Below are positions 23,226 to 31,479 of a stretch of 32,545 nt of DNA, piece by piece. The notes under the pieces were generated by a model, which saw only the letters and a program-made list of their open reading frames with translations, searched no databases and was not told the origin of the DNA. The stretch is from Pseudomonas yamanorum (GTDB lineage Bacteria > Pseudomonadota > Gammaproteobacteria > Pseudomonadales > Pseudomonadaceae). Made by a program: the position numbers and the translations under genes. Where the stretch lies: positions 1 through 32,545 of the forward strand of contig NZ_JACARE010000029.1 of the NCBI RefSeq assembly GCF_013386765.1, read 5' to 3'. Each line of letters begins with the position of its first letter. Positions within the stretch are counted from its first letter, which is position 1.

Positions 23226-23918
23226 ATGTTCAACGTCAACCAGCATCGCCACGACTACTTCTACAACCTCGCCACCGTCATCGACGACCTGATCCCCGAA
23301 GACCTGTGTGATGCGCTCGGCGCGCGGGTCAACAGCATCATCGAGGAACAAGGCGTCGACCTGGTCAGGCACCAGAGCCTGGGCACCGATGCGGTGTCGG
23401 ACCTGGGCGGTGAATACAACCACCATATCTTCAAGGGCGACGACATTCGCTGGTACCTGCCGGAACTGACCGCGATCTACCACAGCCTGGTGCCGCTGGT
23501 CAGCCTGGTCACCCATACCGATGTGGTGGTGTCGCCGTATCCGCTTTCCGACATCAACATCAAGGCCTATCCACCGGGCGGCGGCACATTGGGGCTGCAT
23601 TACGACACCAACGGCATCACCGTGTTGCTGTTCCTCACCACCAACCAGGAAGCACCGCTGCGCATGCAGATCGATCGTTCCCATCCGAGCAAGAAGGAGC
23701 CCTGGACCGAGCACCGGAATATCTTCGCCAAAAAAGGCTCGCTGCTGATCATGCAAGGCCGCAAGACCCTGCACGACAGCGAGCCGACGCTGACCGAGCA
23801 AAAACTCTCGGTGGTGTACAACTACTACGAGCGCCACGACACCTACCGCCACGAAGACTTCGACAACTTCGTCTACTACGGCATCCAGCCCAAGGCCCTG
23901 GAGTCGAAGCCGGCATGA
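23226..23918 (+). CDS. 2-oxoglutarate/Fe(II)-dependent oxygenase, substrate unknown
   Basis: The product is 230 residues. GGGAGG lies close before the ATG at 23226. The core (about 105-200) is a double-stranded beta-helix with the facial triad His125-x-Asp127 (GLHYDTNG) and His183 (TLHDSEP). The Asp is kept, so a hydroxylase-type enzyme is expected rather than a halogenase, where Asp is replaced by Gly or Ala. The layout recalls small amino-acid-acting enzymes of the BesD type, but this is a distant impression. It is a two-gene unit with the EamA exporter (ATGA overlap), preceded by the TetR-like palindrome at 23143. Modification of a free amino acid or amine followed by export is a reasonable inference; the substrate is not known. 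Confidence 0.82.
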   Translation: MFNVNQHRHDYFYNLATVIDDLIPEDLCDALGARVNSIIEEQGVDLVRHQSLGTDAVSDLGGEYNHHIFKGDDIRWYLPELTAIYHSLVPLVSLVTHTDVVVSPYPLSDINIKAYPPGGGTLGLHYDTNGITVLLFLTTNQEAPLRMQIDRSHPSKKEPWTEHRNIFAKKGSLLIMQGRKTLHDSEPTLTEQKLSVVYNYYERHDTYRHEDFDNFVYYGIQPKALESKPA

Positions 23919-24802
23919 AGATGAGCAAGCTGGATTTATTGGCCGGGGTGCTGGTGACAGTGATCTGGGGGGCCAACTTTTCGGTGATCGGCCTGGGGCT
24001 GCAATCCCTGGACCCGTTTTTACTGACGTTGTTGCGCTTCACGTTCTGCGCGATCCCGCTGGTGTTCTTTATTCGCAGGCCGCGCGGCGTGTCGTACTGC
24101 ACGCTGGCCACTTACGGTGTGCTGTTCGGCGCCGGGCTCTGGGGCGTGGTGAACATTGCGATGTACAACGGGCTGTCGGCGGGGATGTCCTCGGTGTTCC
24201 TGCAGTTCAGCGCATTTTTCACCATCGTGCTGAGCGGGTTGTTCCTCAATGAGTCGATCAACCGGGTGCACATGGCCGGGATGGCGTTCGCGGTGGCGGG
24301 GTTGCTGTTGATCCTGTACCTGTCTAACAAGACCTCGACCACGCTGGGCATTATGCTGGTGCTGCTGGCGGCGGTCGCGTGGTCGGTGTGCAACCTGATC
24401 GTCAAGGTGAAAAAGCCCGCAGACATGATCGCCTTTATCGTCTGGTCCAGCCTGTTTTCGTTGCCGGTGCTGTTGCTGATGACGTTGTGGTTTGAGGGGC
24501 TCAGGCCGTTTGAAAACCTGCTGGAGGACTTCACGTGGGGGGCGGGATTCTCGATCTTCTTCCAGTGCTACATCACCACGATTGGCGGTTACCTGGTGTG
24601 GAACAACCTGATGAAAAAATACCCGGCGTCGATGGTCGCACCGTTGTCGCTGATCGTGCCGGTGTCGGGGATTCTGGCGTCGTGGCTGTTTTTTGATGAG
24701 CGCTTGAGCCTGGGGCAGTTTCTCGCGATTGGGTTGGTGTTTGTGGGGATTGCGATCTTCGTGAATTCGGCGAAGATCGCTGTGGGATTAGCCAGGCGTT
24801 AG
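23915..24802 (+). CDS. EamA/DMT-family membrane transporter
   Basis: This 295-residue integral membrane protein has about ten hydrophobic helices arranged as two EamA repeats (about 5-135 and 145-285). The first starts with LAGVLVTVIWGANFSVIGLG. The second includes LLAAVAWSVCNLIVK, with the usual C-terminal PLSLIVPVSGILASWLFFDERLS. Drug/metabolite transporters of this family mostly export amino acids and other small metabolites. Its ATG overlaps the oxygenase stop (ATGA), so the pair is probably translationally coupled and shares a pathway. A REPIN follows 18 nt after the stop. Substrate and direction are not visible. Confidence 0.9.
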   Translation: MKMSKLDLLAGVLVTVIWGANFSVIGLGLQSLDPFLLTLLRFTFCAIPLVFFIRRPRGVSYCTLATYGVLFGAGLWGVVNIAMYNGLSAGMSSVFLQFSAFFTIVLSGLFLNESINRVHMAGMAFAVAGLLLILYLSNKTSTTLGIMLVLLAAVAWSVCNLIVKVKKPADMIAFIVWSSLFSLPVLLLMTLWFEGLRPFENLLEDFTWGAGFSIFFQCYITTIGGYLVWNNLMKKYPASMVAPLSLIVPVSGILASWLFFDERLSLGQFLAIGLVFVGIAIFVNSAKIAVGLARR

Positions 24803-24820
24803 CAACAGGCCTGCTTTTCT

Positions 24821-24905
24821 GTGGGAGCTGGCTTGCCTGCGATGGCATCCACTCGGTGTGTCTGAAGGACCGAGTTGTTTGCATCGCAGGCAAGCCAGCT
24901 CCCAC
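24821..24905. repeat. REPIN between convergent genes
   Basis: Perfect 24-nt arms (24821-24844 and 24882-24905; gtgggagctggcttgcctgc core) enclose an inner actcggt/accgagt stem. It starts 18 nt after the EamA stop and ends 5 nt before the stop of the leftward binding-protein gene at 24911. Confidence 0.9.
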
Positions 24906-24910
24906 ATTCC

Positions 24911-25948
24911 TTACCGCTCGATCGACCGACTCCACCGCGCGTTCCACTCTGGCCGTGCCTGGTTCACCTGGTCCCAGTCAATCGAAATCGCCGTCTGCAG
25001 ATAGCTGTTCATCGCTTCAACCCGGGCCCGGGTTTTGTCGGTGGTCGGCGTCGTCGGGTTGGACGGAATCTGATCCCCCAACTCCAAAGCCGGCGCCTGC
25101 GCTTCAGCGGTCAACAAAAACTGCGCCAGTTTCTGCGCCAACTCCGGCTGGTCATTACGCGCAATCACACACTCCGCGACGTTCAACACCACCGCCCCTT
25201 CCTTAGGCTGCGCATACTCCATCGGTACACCCAACAACTGCTGCGTGGTCACCTGCGTCGGCGTCAGCGGGAAGATTGCCGCCTCATCCGTCTGCACCAT
25301 CTCGGAGATCTTCGCCGAGCTGGCGATGTATTCCAGCACGTTGGGCCCGATAGTTTTCGGCCACGCCTTGAACCCAGGCTCCACGTTGGTTTCGCTGCCG
25401 CCCTGGATCCGGTTGAACATCAGGAACCCATGCAGCCCAAACGTGGAGGAGGCCAGGGACTGGAACACCACCTTATCCTTGAAGCGCGGGTCGGCCAGGT
25501 CCATCCATGACGTCGGTGCCGCCCAGCCTTTTTCCTTGAACATCTTGGCGTTGTAGCCCAGGCCGGTGACGCCGAGGGTTACGGCAACCGCCTCTTCCTT
25601 GATTTTCGCCTTGGCCGGAATCTGGTCCAGCGTCGGGTTAGGCGTGAGCTTCTCGCACAGGCCCATGGAGATGGCGCGGTACATGATGCCGTCGTCGAGG
25701 AACATCACGTGCATCTGCGGGTTGTCTTTGTTGGCCTGCACCTTGGCGAGGATGTCCGACGAGGTGCCCGGCACGATCACCACTTTCACGTTATTGGCCT
25801 TCTCGAACGCGGGCAGCACCTTGTCGGCGTAGACCCGTTCCATGGTGCCGCCGTTCATGCCCAGGTACAGCGTCGGTGCGGCGTGGGCCGCTGTGCTTAA
25901 CAGGGCGAGGGACAGGCAAGACAGCGCAGTACGTTTGATCATGTGCAT
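24911..25948 (-). CDS. Periplasmic binding protein of a polyamine/opine-type ABC importer
   Basis: This 345-residue extracellular solute-binding protein (PotD/family 1 type) has a signal peptide of about 23 residues ending AAHA. The mature start APTLYLGMNGGTMERVYADKVLPAFEKA and the segment VTLGVTGLGYNAKMFKEKGWAAPTSWMDLADPRFKDKV are typical of this class. The ATG at 25948 has GAGG 8 nt before it; a second ATG lies two codons later. It is the last gene of a seven-gene leftward operon, 11 nt after the oxidoreductase gene. Placement of the binding protein at the distal end, behind the catabolic enzyme genes, is unusual. The ligand is unknown. The absence of the YNWTDYIG polyamine signature suggests something other than putrescine. 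Confidence 0.9.
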   Translation of the reverse strand: MHMIKRTALSCLSLALLSTAAHAAPTLYLGMNGGTMERVYADKVLPAFEKANNVKVVIVPGTSSDILAKVQANKDNPQMHVMFLDDGIMYRAISMGLCEKLTPNPTLDQIPAKAKIKEEAVAVTLGVTGLGYNAKMFKEKGWAAPTSWMDLADPRFKDKVVFQSLASSTFGLHGFLMFNRIQGGSETNVEPGFKAWPKTIGPNVLEYIASSAKISEMVQTDEAAIFPLTPTQVTTQQLLGVPMEYAQPKEGAVVLNVAECVIARNDQPELAQKLAQFLLTAEAQAPALELGDQIPSNPTTPTTDKTRARVEAMNSYLQTAISIDWDQVNQARPEWNARWSRSIER

Positions 25949-25959
25949 AAATCTTCCTC

Positions 25960-27063
25960 TCAGACTTGGAAACGACGGATGGAAAACGCTTCGATGGGTT
26001 GCCGGCTGGCCCCCGTGCAGACGATTTCTGCCAGGGCTTCACCGACCGCAGGGCCGAGCTGGAACCCGGCGCCGGCAAAGCCGAAACCGTGGAGCAGGCC
26101 GGGTTGGGTGCTGCTGTCGCCGATCACTGGTTCGTGGTCGGGCAGATAACCTTCGGTGCCGCTCCAGGTGCGAATCGCCTGGGCACCCTTGAGGAACGGA
26201 TACAACTCGCCGGCGTTGCGCAAAATCTCCAGCACTGCTGCTTGCCCCGGGCGCGCTTGTTGCGGGCCCAGGGCAAAGCCGCGACCGCCACCGAGGATGC
26301 AATTGCCCCGGGCGACTTGCCGCGCATAAATCCCGCCGCCTTCGACGCCGGTGCTGACGTCCATCACCACCGGCAATGGCTCGGTCACCAGCATCGCCGG
26401 GTGCGCCGAGGTCATCGGCACCGGCTCGCCAAACTGCGCGGCCACGGTGCCGGCCCAGGCGCCGGCGCAGTTCAGCAGCCACGGAGCTTGCAGCTGCAGC
26501 CCATTGGCACAGCGCAACTGAAACCGCTGGCCGTCATGTTCAAGGTGGGTCACTTCGGTTTGCTCCATCACCCGGGCGCCGTGGCGTTGCGCGGCGCGGG
26601 CAAAGGCGGGGGAGACCAGGCGGGGATTGGCGTGGCCGTCTTCGGGACATAACGAAGCGCCGACCGCCACATCGCCCACCCACGGGAAGCGGGCGCGCAG
26701 TTGAGCGTGATCCAGCATCTGCAGCCCCAGGCCAAAGCCCCGGGTGGCGTCGGCGTAAGCCTGCAACGCGGCCAGGTCGTCGTGACTGCGGGCCAGTTTC
26801 AGATGCCCGGAGCGCACGTATTCGCCGTCGATCCCGATCAGCCCCGGCAGGTCGGACCACAGCTCATGGGAGCGTTGCGACAACGGCAATTGATGCAAGG
26901 GGCGACCCTGGCGGCGCACGCCGCCATAGTTCACGCCGCTGGAATGGGAGCCGCAAAAGTCGCGCTCCACCAGCACCACACGCCGGCCTTTTTGCGCCAG
27001 CATCAAGGCTGCCGAGGCGCCGACAATCCCGCCGCCCAATACGATCACTTCGCTGTCGATCAT
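25960..27063 (-). CDS. FAD-dependent amino-acid/opine dehydrogenase, beta subunit (OoxB/HcnC-like)
   Basis: This 367-residue DAO-fold flavoprotein has the dinucleotide motif GGGIVG at 10-15, ending in VVLVERD near residue 34. VCTGASR and the FGFAGAGFQLGP segment near the C-terminus are the usual second FAD contact. In opine oxidases and hydrogen cyanide synthase this chain is the substrate-oxidising subunit, acting with an alpha flavoprotein and a small 2Fe-2S protein, both encoded directly upstream here. Its ATG overlaps the alpha-subunit stop (ATGA). HcnC and OoxB run to about 370-420 residues, so the length fits. The reaction expected is oxidation of a C-N bond in an amino acid, imino acid or opine. 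Confidence 0.88.
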   Translation of the reverse strand: MIDSEVIVLGGGIVGASAALMLAQKGRRVVLVERDFCGSHSSGVNYGGVRRQGRPLHQLPLSQRSHELWSDLPGLIGIDGEYVRSGHLKLARSHDDLAALQAYADATRGFGLGLQMLDHAQLRARFPWVGDVAVGASLCPEDGHANPRLVSPAFARAAQRHGARVMEQTEVTHLEHDGQRFQLRCANGLQLQAPWLLNCAGAWAGTVAAQFGEPVPMTSAHPAMLVTEPLPVVMDVSTGVEGGGIYARQVARGNCILGGGRGFALGPQQARPGQAAVLEILRNAGELYPFLKGAQAIRTWSGTEGYLPDHEPVIGDSSTQPGLLHGFGFAGAGFQLGPAVGEALAEIVCTGASRQPIEAFSIRRFQV

Positions 27064-28403
27064 GGCTGCACCTCCACGCCAAACGGCAACGGCTTGATCG
27101 GTGCCTGGCCACGCAGGCGGCCAACGTTTTCAATACTGCGGCCACTGCGCTCGGCAATGATTTCCGCCGCGGCCAAACCACACATCCGGCCCTGGCAACG
27201 GCCCATGCCCACCCGGCAATGGGCCTTGACCCGGTTCACTTCCCAATGGCCTTCATCCACCACCGCACGCACCTCGCCGACGCTGACTTCTTCACAGCGG
27301 CACAGGATCAATTCATCCGGGGCTTTGGCCGCCCAGTTTTCCGGGAACGGGAAGGCGGTTTCCAGGCCGTGGCGAAAACGCTGGATACCTGCCAGTTGCT
27401 GCTCAAGAGCGGGCCCGCGACGCTGGTCGATGGCGACGCCGGTGTCTTCCAGCAATGCCAACGCCGCGCGCTCACCTGCCATCTGTGCCGCATCGGCGCC
27501 CATGATTCCAGCGCCGTCGCCCGCCAAGTACACACCCGCGACACTGCTACGCCCGGCGCTGTCACGCTGGGGCAACCAGGCGCGGTTCAATGGGTTCCAG
27601 GCAAATTCACACCCGAGCAAATCCGCCAGTTGGGTCTCGCTGCGCAGGGCATGGGCGAAGGCCACGGCGTCACAGGCGATGCGCTGCTGATCCCAGTGGA
27701 TACCCGTGACCCGCTGCTCACCGTCGATGTGCGACAGCGTTGCCCCTTGATGCACCGGGATGCCATGGGCCGTGAGCCAGGCGCGGTAATACAGACCCTT
27801 GGCCAGGGTCGCCGGCTGGCCGAGCAGCGCCGGCAACGCACGGCATTGCGCGCTGAACGGTGCGCTGTCGAGCACCGCCACCACCTTGGCCCCGGCCTTG
27901 GCGTACTGATATGCCACCAGGTACAGCAACGGCCCGCTGCCGCAAAACGCCACGCGCTCACCGATGGCGCAGCCTTGGTACTTCAGCGCGATTTGCGCAG
28001 CGCCCAGGCTGTATACGCCGGGCAAGGTCCAGCCCGGCACCGGCAGGATACGGTCGGTAGCGCCGGTGGCGACGATGATCTGCGCGTACTCGAGGCTTTC
28101 GGCGTGGCCGTTGTTGAGCATGTCCAGGCGGCCGTTTTCGGCGTTCCACACCAGGGTTTCCGGGCGGTAGTCGATCAGGGTTGCCAGCTCGTCCATGGTG
28201 CGATGCAGTGCCGTCGCCTTGCCCGCTTCAAACCCATATAACTGCTTGGGCGAGCGCTGGAAATTTGCCGGTTGGCGCCGATAAATCTGCCCGCCGCCGC
28301 GCAGGCTTTCGTCCACCAGCACCGGGGTTACGCCATGGTCCAGCAAGGTCCGTGCTGCGGTAATGCCCGCCGGGCCTGCGCCCACTATCACCACGTTCTT
28401 CAT
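27060..28403 (-). CDS. FAD/NAD-binding oxidoreductase with BFD-type [2Fe-2S] domain, alpha subunit (OoxA/HcnB-like)
   Basis: The product is 447 residues. The first Rossmann motif GAGPAG is at 8-13 and a second, GSGPLLYL, at 155-162. YLAGDGAGIMG (292-302) is the C-terminal FAD contact. The last 80 residues form a BFD-like iron-sulphur domain with Cys368, Cys370, Cys403 and Cys408. This combination is that of opine oxidase subunit A, HcnB and related dehydrogenases. The subunit passes electrons from the beta-chain flavin toward the quinone pool. Its start overlaps the stop of the 2Fe-2S gene and its stop overlaps the beta-subunit start, so the three are probably made in fixed proportions. Confidence 0.9.
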   Translation of the reverse strand: MKNVVIVGAGPAGITAARTLLDHGVTPVLVDESLRGGGQIYRRQPANFQRSPKQLYGFEAGKATALHRTMDELATLIDYRPETLVWNAENGRLDMLNNGHAESLEYAQIIVATGATDRILPVPGWTLPGVYSLGAAQIALKYQGCAIGERVAFCGSGPLLYLVAYQYAKAGAKVVAVLDSAPFSAQCRALPALLGQPATLAKGLYYRAWLTAHGIPVHQGATLSHIDGEQRVTGIHWDQQRIACDAVAFAHALRSETQLADLLGCEFAWNPLNRAWLPQRDSAGRSSVAGVYLAGDGAGIMGADAAQMAGERAALALLEDTGVAIDQRRGPALEQQLAGIQRFRHGLETAFPFPENWAAKAPDELILCRCEEVSVGEVRAVVDEGHWEVNRVKAHCRVGMGRCQGRMCGLAAAEIIAERSGRSIENVGRLRGQAPIKPLPFGVEVQP

Positions 28404-28690
28404 GCCTGGCGCCCCGGATCACGGCGAATCGCCTGGCCGTCTTCCAGCAGGGTCGAGCAGGCGCGTACGCGGCGCCCGTCCTCCAGGCGCACCCAGCAAT
28501 CCTGGCAGGCGCCCATCAGGCAGAACCCGGCGCGGCGCTCGGCGCTGAAGTCGCTGCCCCGCAGGTGTTCGGCGCAGGTCAGTACGGCGGTGAGCAAGGT
28601 GTCGCCGAGCAAGCCCGTGGCGGGCTGCCCGTCGAGGGTGAATGCCAGGGTTGGCCGCTGGGTCTCGGCCAGTCGCTTGAACAGAGCCAT
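28400..28690 (-). CDS. Small [2Fe-2S] protein, gamma subunit (HcnA-like)
   Basis: This 96-residue ferredoxin-like subunit has four cysteines in the pattern C57-x4-C62-x2-C65-x12-C78 (FCLMGACQDCWV). That pattern is found in HcnA and in the N-terminal domain of sarcosine oxidase alpha. The ATG at 28690 is served by AGGGA 7 nt upstream; a TTG one codon earlier is possible. The A of the ATG is shared with the stop of the permease gene (TGATG), so enzyme genes and transporter genes are coupled in one operon. It is predicted to relay electrons in the three-subunit dehydrogenase with the two flavoproteins encoded next. Confidence 0.9.
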   Translation of the reverse strand: MALFKRLAETQRPTLAFTLDGQPATGLLGDTLLTAVLTCAEHLRGSDFSAERRAGFCLMGACQDCWVRLEDGRRVRACSTLLEDGQAIRRDPGRQA

Positions 28691-29484
28691 CAATGTTTCC
28701 CTACCAGCACGCGGTCCAGGCCGTAGACCCGGTCCAGCAAAATCATCGCCGCCGCGGTCAAGGCAATCACCAGCGCCGACACGGCCGCCATCATCGGGTC
28801 GATGGATTCGGTGGCGTACACGTACATGCGCACCGGCAAGGTCTGGGTGGCCGGCGAGCTGACGAAAATCGACAAGGTGACCTCATCGAAACTGTTGATG
28901 AACGCCAGCAACCAGCCGCCGGCAACGCCGGGCAGAATCATCGGCAAGGTGATCTGGCGAAACAGGGTGAAGCGGCTGGCGCCGAGGGATTCGGCGGCCT
29001 GCTCGGCGCTGCGGTCGATACCGATGGCGGCGGCCAATACCAGGCGCAACACGTACGGCGTGATGATCACCACGTGGGCCAGCATCAGCCAGGTGAAACT
29101 GCCGTTGACGCCCATCATTGCGAACAGCCGCAGCATCGCCACCCCCAGCACCAGGTGCGGGATGATGATGGGCGAGAGGAACAGCGCACTGAAGAAGTTG
29201 CGGCCGGGGAACTGGTAGCGACTGATCGCGAGCGCCGCCGGCACTGCAATCAAGGTCGCCAGCGTGGCGGCAACGAACGCCAGGACCAGGCTGTTATAGA
29301 ACGCCTGGATAAAGTCGGCGCGCTCGAACACCGCGTGAAACCAGCGCAGGGAGAAGCCCGAGGTGGGCAGGCTCAAGGTGTTCTCCGGGGTGAACGCCAC
29401 CAGGCACACCACCACCAGCGGCGCCATCATGAACAGCACCACCAGGCCGTGAAAGCCCAGGGCCAAAGGACCGTTTCTGGACAT
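28690..29484 (-). CDS. ABC transporter permease, PotC/PotI-like
   Basis: This 264-residue inner-membrane protein has about six helices. The EAA loop that docks the ATPase is clear (EQAAESLGASRFTLFRQITL, about residues 162-181). The N-terminal PLVVVCLVAFTPENTL and the SISRYQFPG-like ALAISRYQFPGRNFF segment are typical of PotC/PotI chains. With the neighbouring permease it forms the channel of a PotABCD-type importer. It starts 4 nt after the stop of the other permease gene and its own stop overlaps the 2Fe-2S gene. Substrate specificity rests with the binding protein and is unknown. Confidence 0.92.
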   Translation of the reverse strand: MSRNGPLALGFHGLVVLFMMAPLVVVCLVAFTPENTLSLPTSGFSLRWFHAVFERADFIQAFYNSLVLAFVAATLATLIAVPAALAISRYQFPGRNFFSALFLSPIIIPHLVLGVAMLRLFAMMGVNGSFTWLMLAHVVIITPYVLRLVLAAAIGIDRSAEQAAESLGASRFTLFRQITLPMILPGVAGGWLLAFINSFDEVTLSIFVSSPATQTLPVRMYVYATESIDPMMAAVSALVIALTAAAMILLDRVYGLDRVLVGKH

Positions 29485-29488
29485 CGTC

Positions 29489-30334
29489 TTATACTCCCAG
29501 GGACTTTTTGTAGCGGCCTTCGACCATGCGGTTCCAGCTCAGCATGATCAGCAGATTGACCAACAGCAGCACCACCGCGATGGTCGCGCCCATGGGCCAG
29601 TTGAGTTCCGAGAGGTATTGGTCGTAGACCACCGTGGCAACCATCTTCAGCCTGCGCCCGCCCAGCAGGCCGGGGATCGCGAAGGAGCTGGCGGCCAGGC
29701 CGAACACGATCAGGGTGCCGGACAGCACGCCGGGCATGACCTGCGGCAACACGATCTTGCGCATCACCGTGGCCTGGCTGGCCCCCAGGGACAGCGCCGC
29801 CTGTTCCGCCGATGGGTCGAGCTTTTGCAGGGAGGTCCACACCGGGATGATCATGAACGGCAGCATCACGTGCACCAGCGCGATGATCACCGCGAACGAG
29901 GTGTACAGCAGCTTCACCGGCTTGCCGCCGAGGGCCTGGATCACCTGGTTCACCAGGCCATCGGCGCCCAGCAGCAGGCTCCAGCCGAACGCCCGCACCA
30001 CCACTGAAATCAGCAGCGGGGTGAGGATCAGGATCAGGAAGATCGAGCGCCACGGCGTGCCCATGCGGCTGAGGATATAGGCCTCGGGCACCCCGATCAC
30101 CACGCACAGCAAGGTCACCAGGGCGCTGATCCAGAAGGTGCGCCAGAAGATTTCGTAGAAGTACGAATCGCTGAACAGCGACAGGTAATGGGCGAAGGTC
30201 CACTCATCGGCCTTCACCCCCACCTGGTAATCGAACACGTTGAACGACAGCACCAGCGTCAGGCCCAGGGGCAGAATCAGCAGCCCAAAGAACAGCAGCA
30301 GCGCCGGTAACGACAACAGGTAGCCACGGCTCAT
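29489..30334 (-). CDS. ABC transporter permease, PotB/PotH-like
   Basis: This 281-residue inner-membrane protein has about six helices: a first helix at LSLPALLLFFGLLILPLGLT, then a periplasmic loop with DEWTFAHYLSLFSDSYF typical of PotB/PotH, then the EAA loop EQAALSLGASQATVMRKIVL. It is the second gene of the operon. Its start overlaps the ATPase stop (ATGA) and the next permease begins 4 nt after its stop. It is predicted to pair with the PotC-like chain to import the substrate of the embedded dehydrogenase. Confidence 0.92.
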   Translation of the reverse strand: MSRGYLLSLPALLLFFGLLILPLGLTLVLSFNVFDYQVGVKADEWTFAHYLSLFSDSYFYEIFWRTFWISALVTLLCVVIGVPEAYILSRMGTPWRSIFLILILTPLLISVVVRAFGWSLLLGADGLVNQVIQALGGKPVKLLYTSFAVIIALVHVMLPFMIIPVWTSLQKLDPSAEQAALSLGASQATVMRKIVLPQVMPGVLSGTLIVFGLAASSFAIPGLLGGRRLKMVATVVYDQYLSELNWPMGATIAVVLLLVNLLIMLSWNRMVEGRYKKSLGV

Positions 30335-31359
30335 GGATGCACCTCATCGGCCGCCAGCACCCGCAGCAGGCTCGACTCCCAATCCAGGCCCACCGCCGCG
30401 CCGCAACCCAGCGGCGCGCTGCCGTCGTTGCGCCGCACCACGGTCAACTCGCCGATCTCGGTGTTGATGCGGTACAGCCATTGGCTGCCGAAGAAATAGC
30501 TGTCGAGAATCTTGCCTTGCAGGCGCCCGCTGTCCGGAGCCACCAGGTCGATCTTTTCCGGGCGCAGGCTCAGGGTCAGCTCGCCGTTGCCGGGCGCGAA
30601 GCGTACTTGCGGCGCGCCGAGTTGATCGAAGTCGCCTGTCAGCAGATTGGCCTTGCCGACAAAGTCGGAGATAAACCGCGTGCGTGGGTGTTCGTAGAGT
30701 TTGTACGGCGCGTCGATCTGCGTGACGCGCCCGGCCTCCATTACCACCACCCGGTCACTGATGGACAGCGCTTCGGCCTGGTCGTGGGTGACCATCAAGG
30801 TGGTGATCCCGACTTCGCACTGGATGCGGCGGATTTCGAACTGCATCTCCTCGCGCAGGTTGGCGTCGAGGTTCGACAGCGGCTCGTCCAGCAGCAACAC
30901 CGGCGGCTCGATCACCAGGGCGCGGGCCAGGGCCACGCGCTGGCGCTGGCCGCCGGAGAGTTCCCGCGGGTAGCGCGCGGCGTGGGGCGCCAGGCGTACC
31001 AGTTCCAGCACGGTCTTGACGCGGCTGGCGATCTCGCTGGCGGGCACTTTGCGCATCTTCAAGCCGAAGGCCACGTTGTCGGCCACGCTCATGTGGGGGA
31101 AGAGGGCGTAGCTCTGGAACACCACGCCCAGGCCACGGCTGGCGGGTTTGGCGTGGGTGATGTCGCGACCGTCGAGGAGGATCTGGCCACCGGTGACGTC
31201 GACGAAGCCGGCGATCATTTGCAAGGTGGTGGTCTTGCCACAGCCCGAGGGGCCGAGCAGGGACACGAATTCGCCTTTTTCCACCGCAAGATCAGTGGCG
31301 ACCACCGCGTCGACGGCGCCGTAGCGTTTGCTCAAGGCGTTGAGTTGGAGAAAAGCCAT
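30331..31359 (-). CDS. ABC transporter ATPase, PotA/PotG-like
   Basis: This 342-residue cytoplasmic ATPase has Walker A GPSGCGKT (36-43), Q-loop Gln82, the ABC signature LSGGQRQR (134-141), Walker B VLLLDEP (154-160) and the switch His192 (THDQAEAL). A C-terminal TOBE-type domain (about 240-340) is typical of the PotA/FbpC group. It is the first gene of the leftward seven-gene operon. Its stop overlaps the first permease start. A divergent IclR gene starts 242 bp away, and the shared region contains inverted and direct repeats that may be its operators. The imported compound is unknown. Confidence 0.95.
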   Translation of the reverse strand: MAFLQLNALSKRYGAVDAVVATDLAVEKGEFVSLLGPSGCGKTTTLQMIAGFVDVTGGQILLDGRDITHAKPASRGLGVVFQSYALFPHMSVADNVAFGLKMRKVPASEIASRVKTVLELVRLAPHAARYPRELSGGQRQRVALARALVIEPPVLLLDEPLSNLDANLREEMQFEIRRIQCEVGITTLMVTHDQAEALSISDRVVVMEAGRVTQIDAPYKLYEHPRTRFISDFVGKANLLTGDFDQLGAPQVRFAPGNGELTLSLRPEKIDLVAPDSGRLQGKILDSYFFGSQWLYRINTEIGELTVVRRNDGSAPLGCGAAVGLDWESSLLRVLAADEVHP

Positions 31360-31383
31360 GTCTGCGTTCCACCTTTTTTGAGT

Positions 31384-31404
31384 CGCGTCGAAACGCGCTT
31401 TTTT
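31384..31404 (+). terminator. Short hairpin with T-tract in the divergent promoter region
   Basis: CGCGT-CGAA-ACGCG (5-bp stem, 4-nt loop) is followed by C and six T, reading on the + strand. No + strand gene ends nearby, so it may stop antisense transcription coming out of the leftward operon region, or it may be fortuitous. Read leftward it forms a hairpin in the leader of the ATPase gene. Confidence 0.35.
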
Positions 31405-31479
31405 GTTTTGGGCAGATGCGAAAAGGGTGTTGCGGGTGCGTTGGCGCTCGATCTTGAGTCGGCTGCCGTTAGTTGTTCA

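Noticed and set aside
23226..23918. 2OG halogenase
   Set aside because: The facial triad keeps Asp127 (HYD), whereas the known halogenases of this fold replace it with Gly or Ala.
6571..24905. CRISPR-like or insertion-sequence origin of the recurring palindromes
   Set aside because: Copies are kilobases apart, without regular spacers, cas genes or a transposase. They fit the REP/REPIN pattern.
26376..28241. 621-residue + strand frame opposite the oxidoreductase genes
   Set aside because: Arg/Pro/Ala-rich product typical of antisense frames. The - strand flavoproteins have clear FAD and iron-sulphur motifs.
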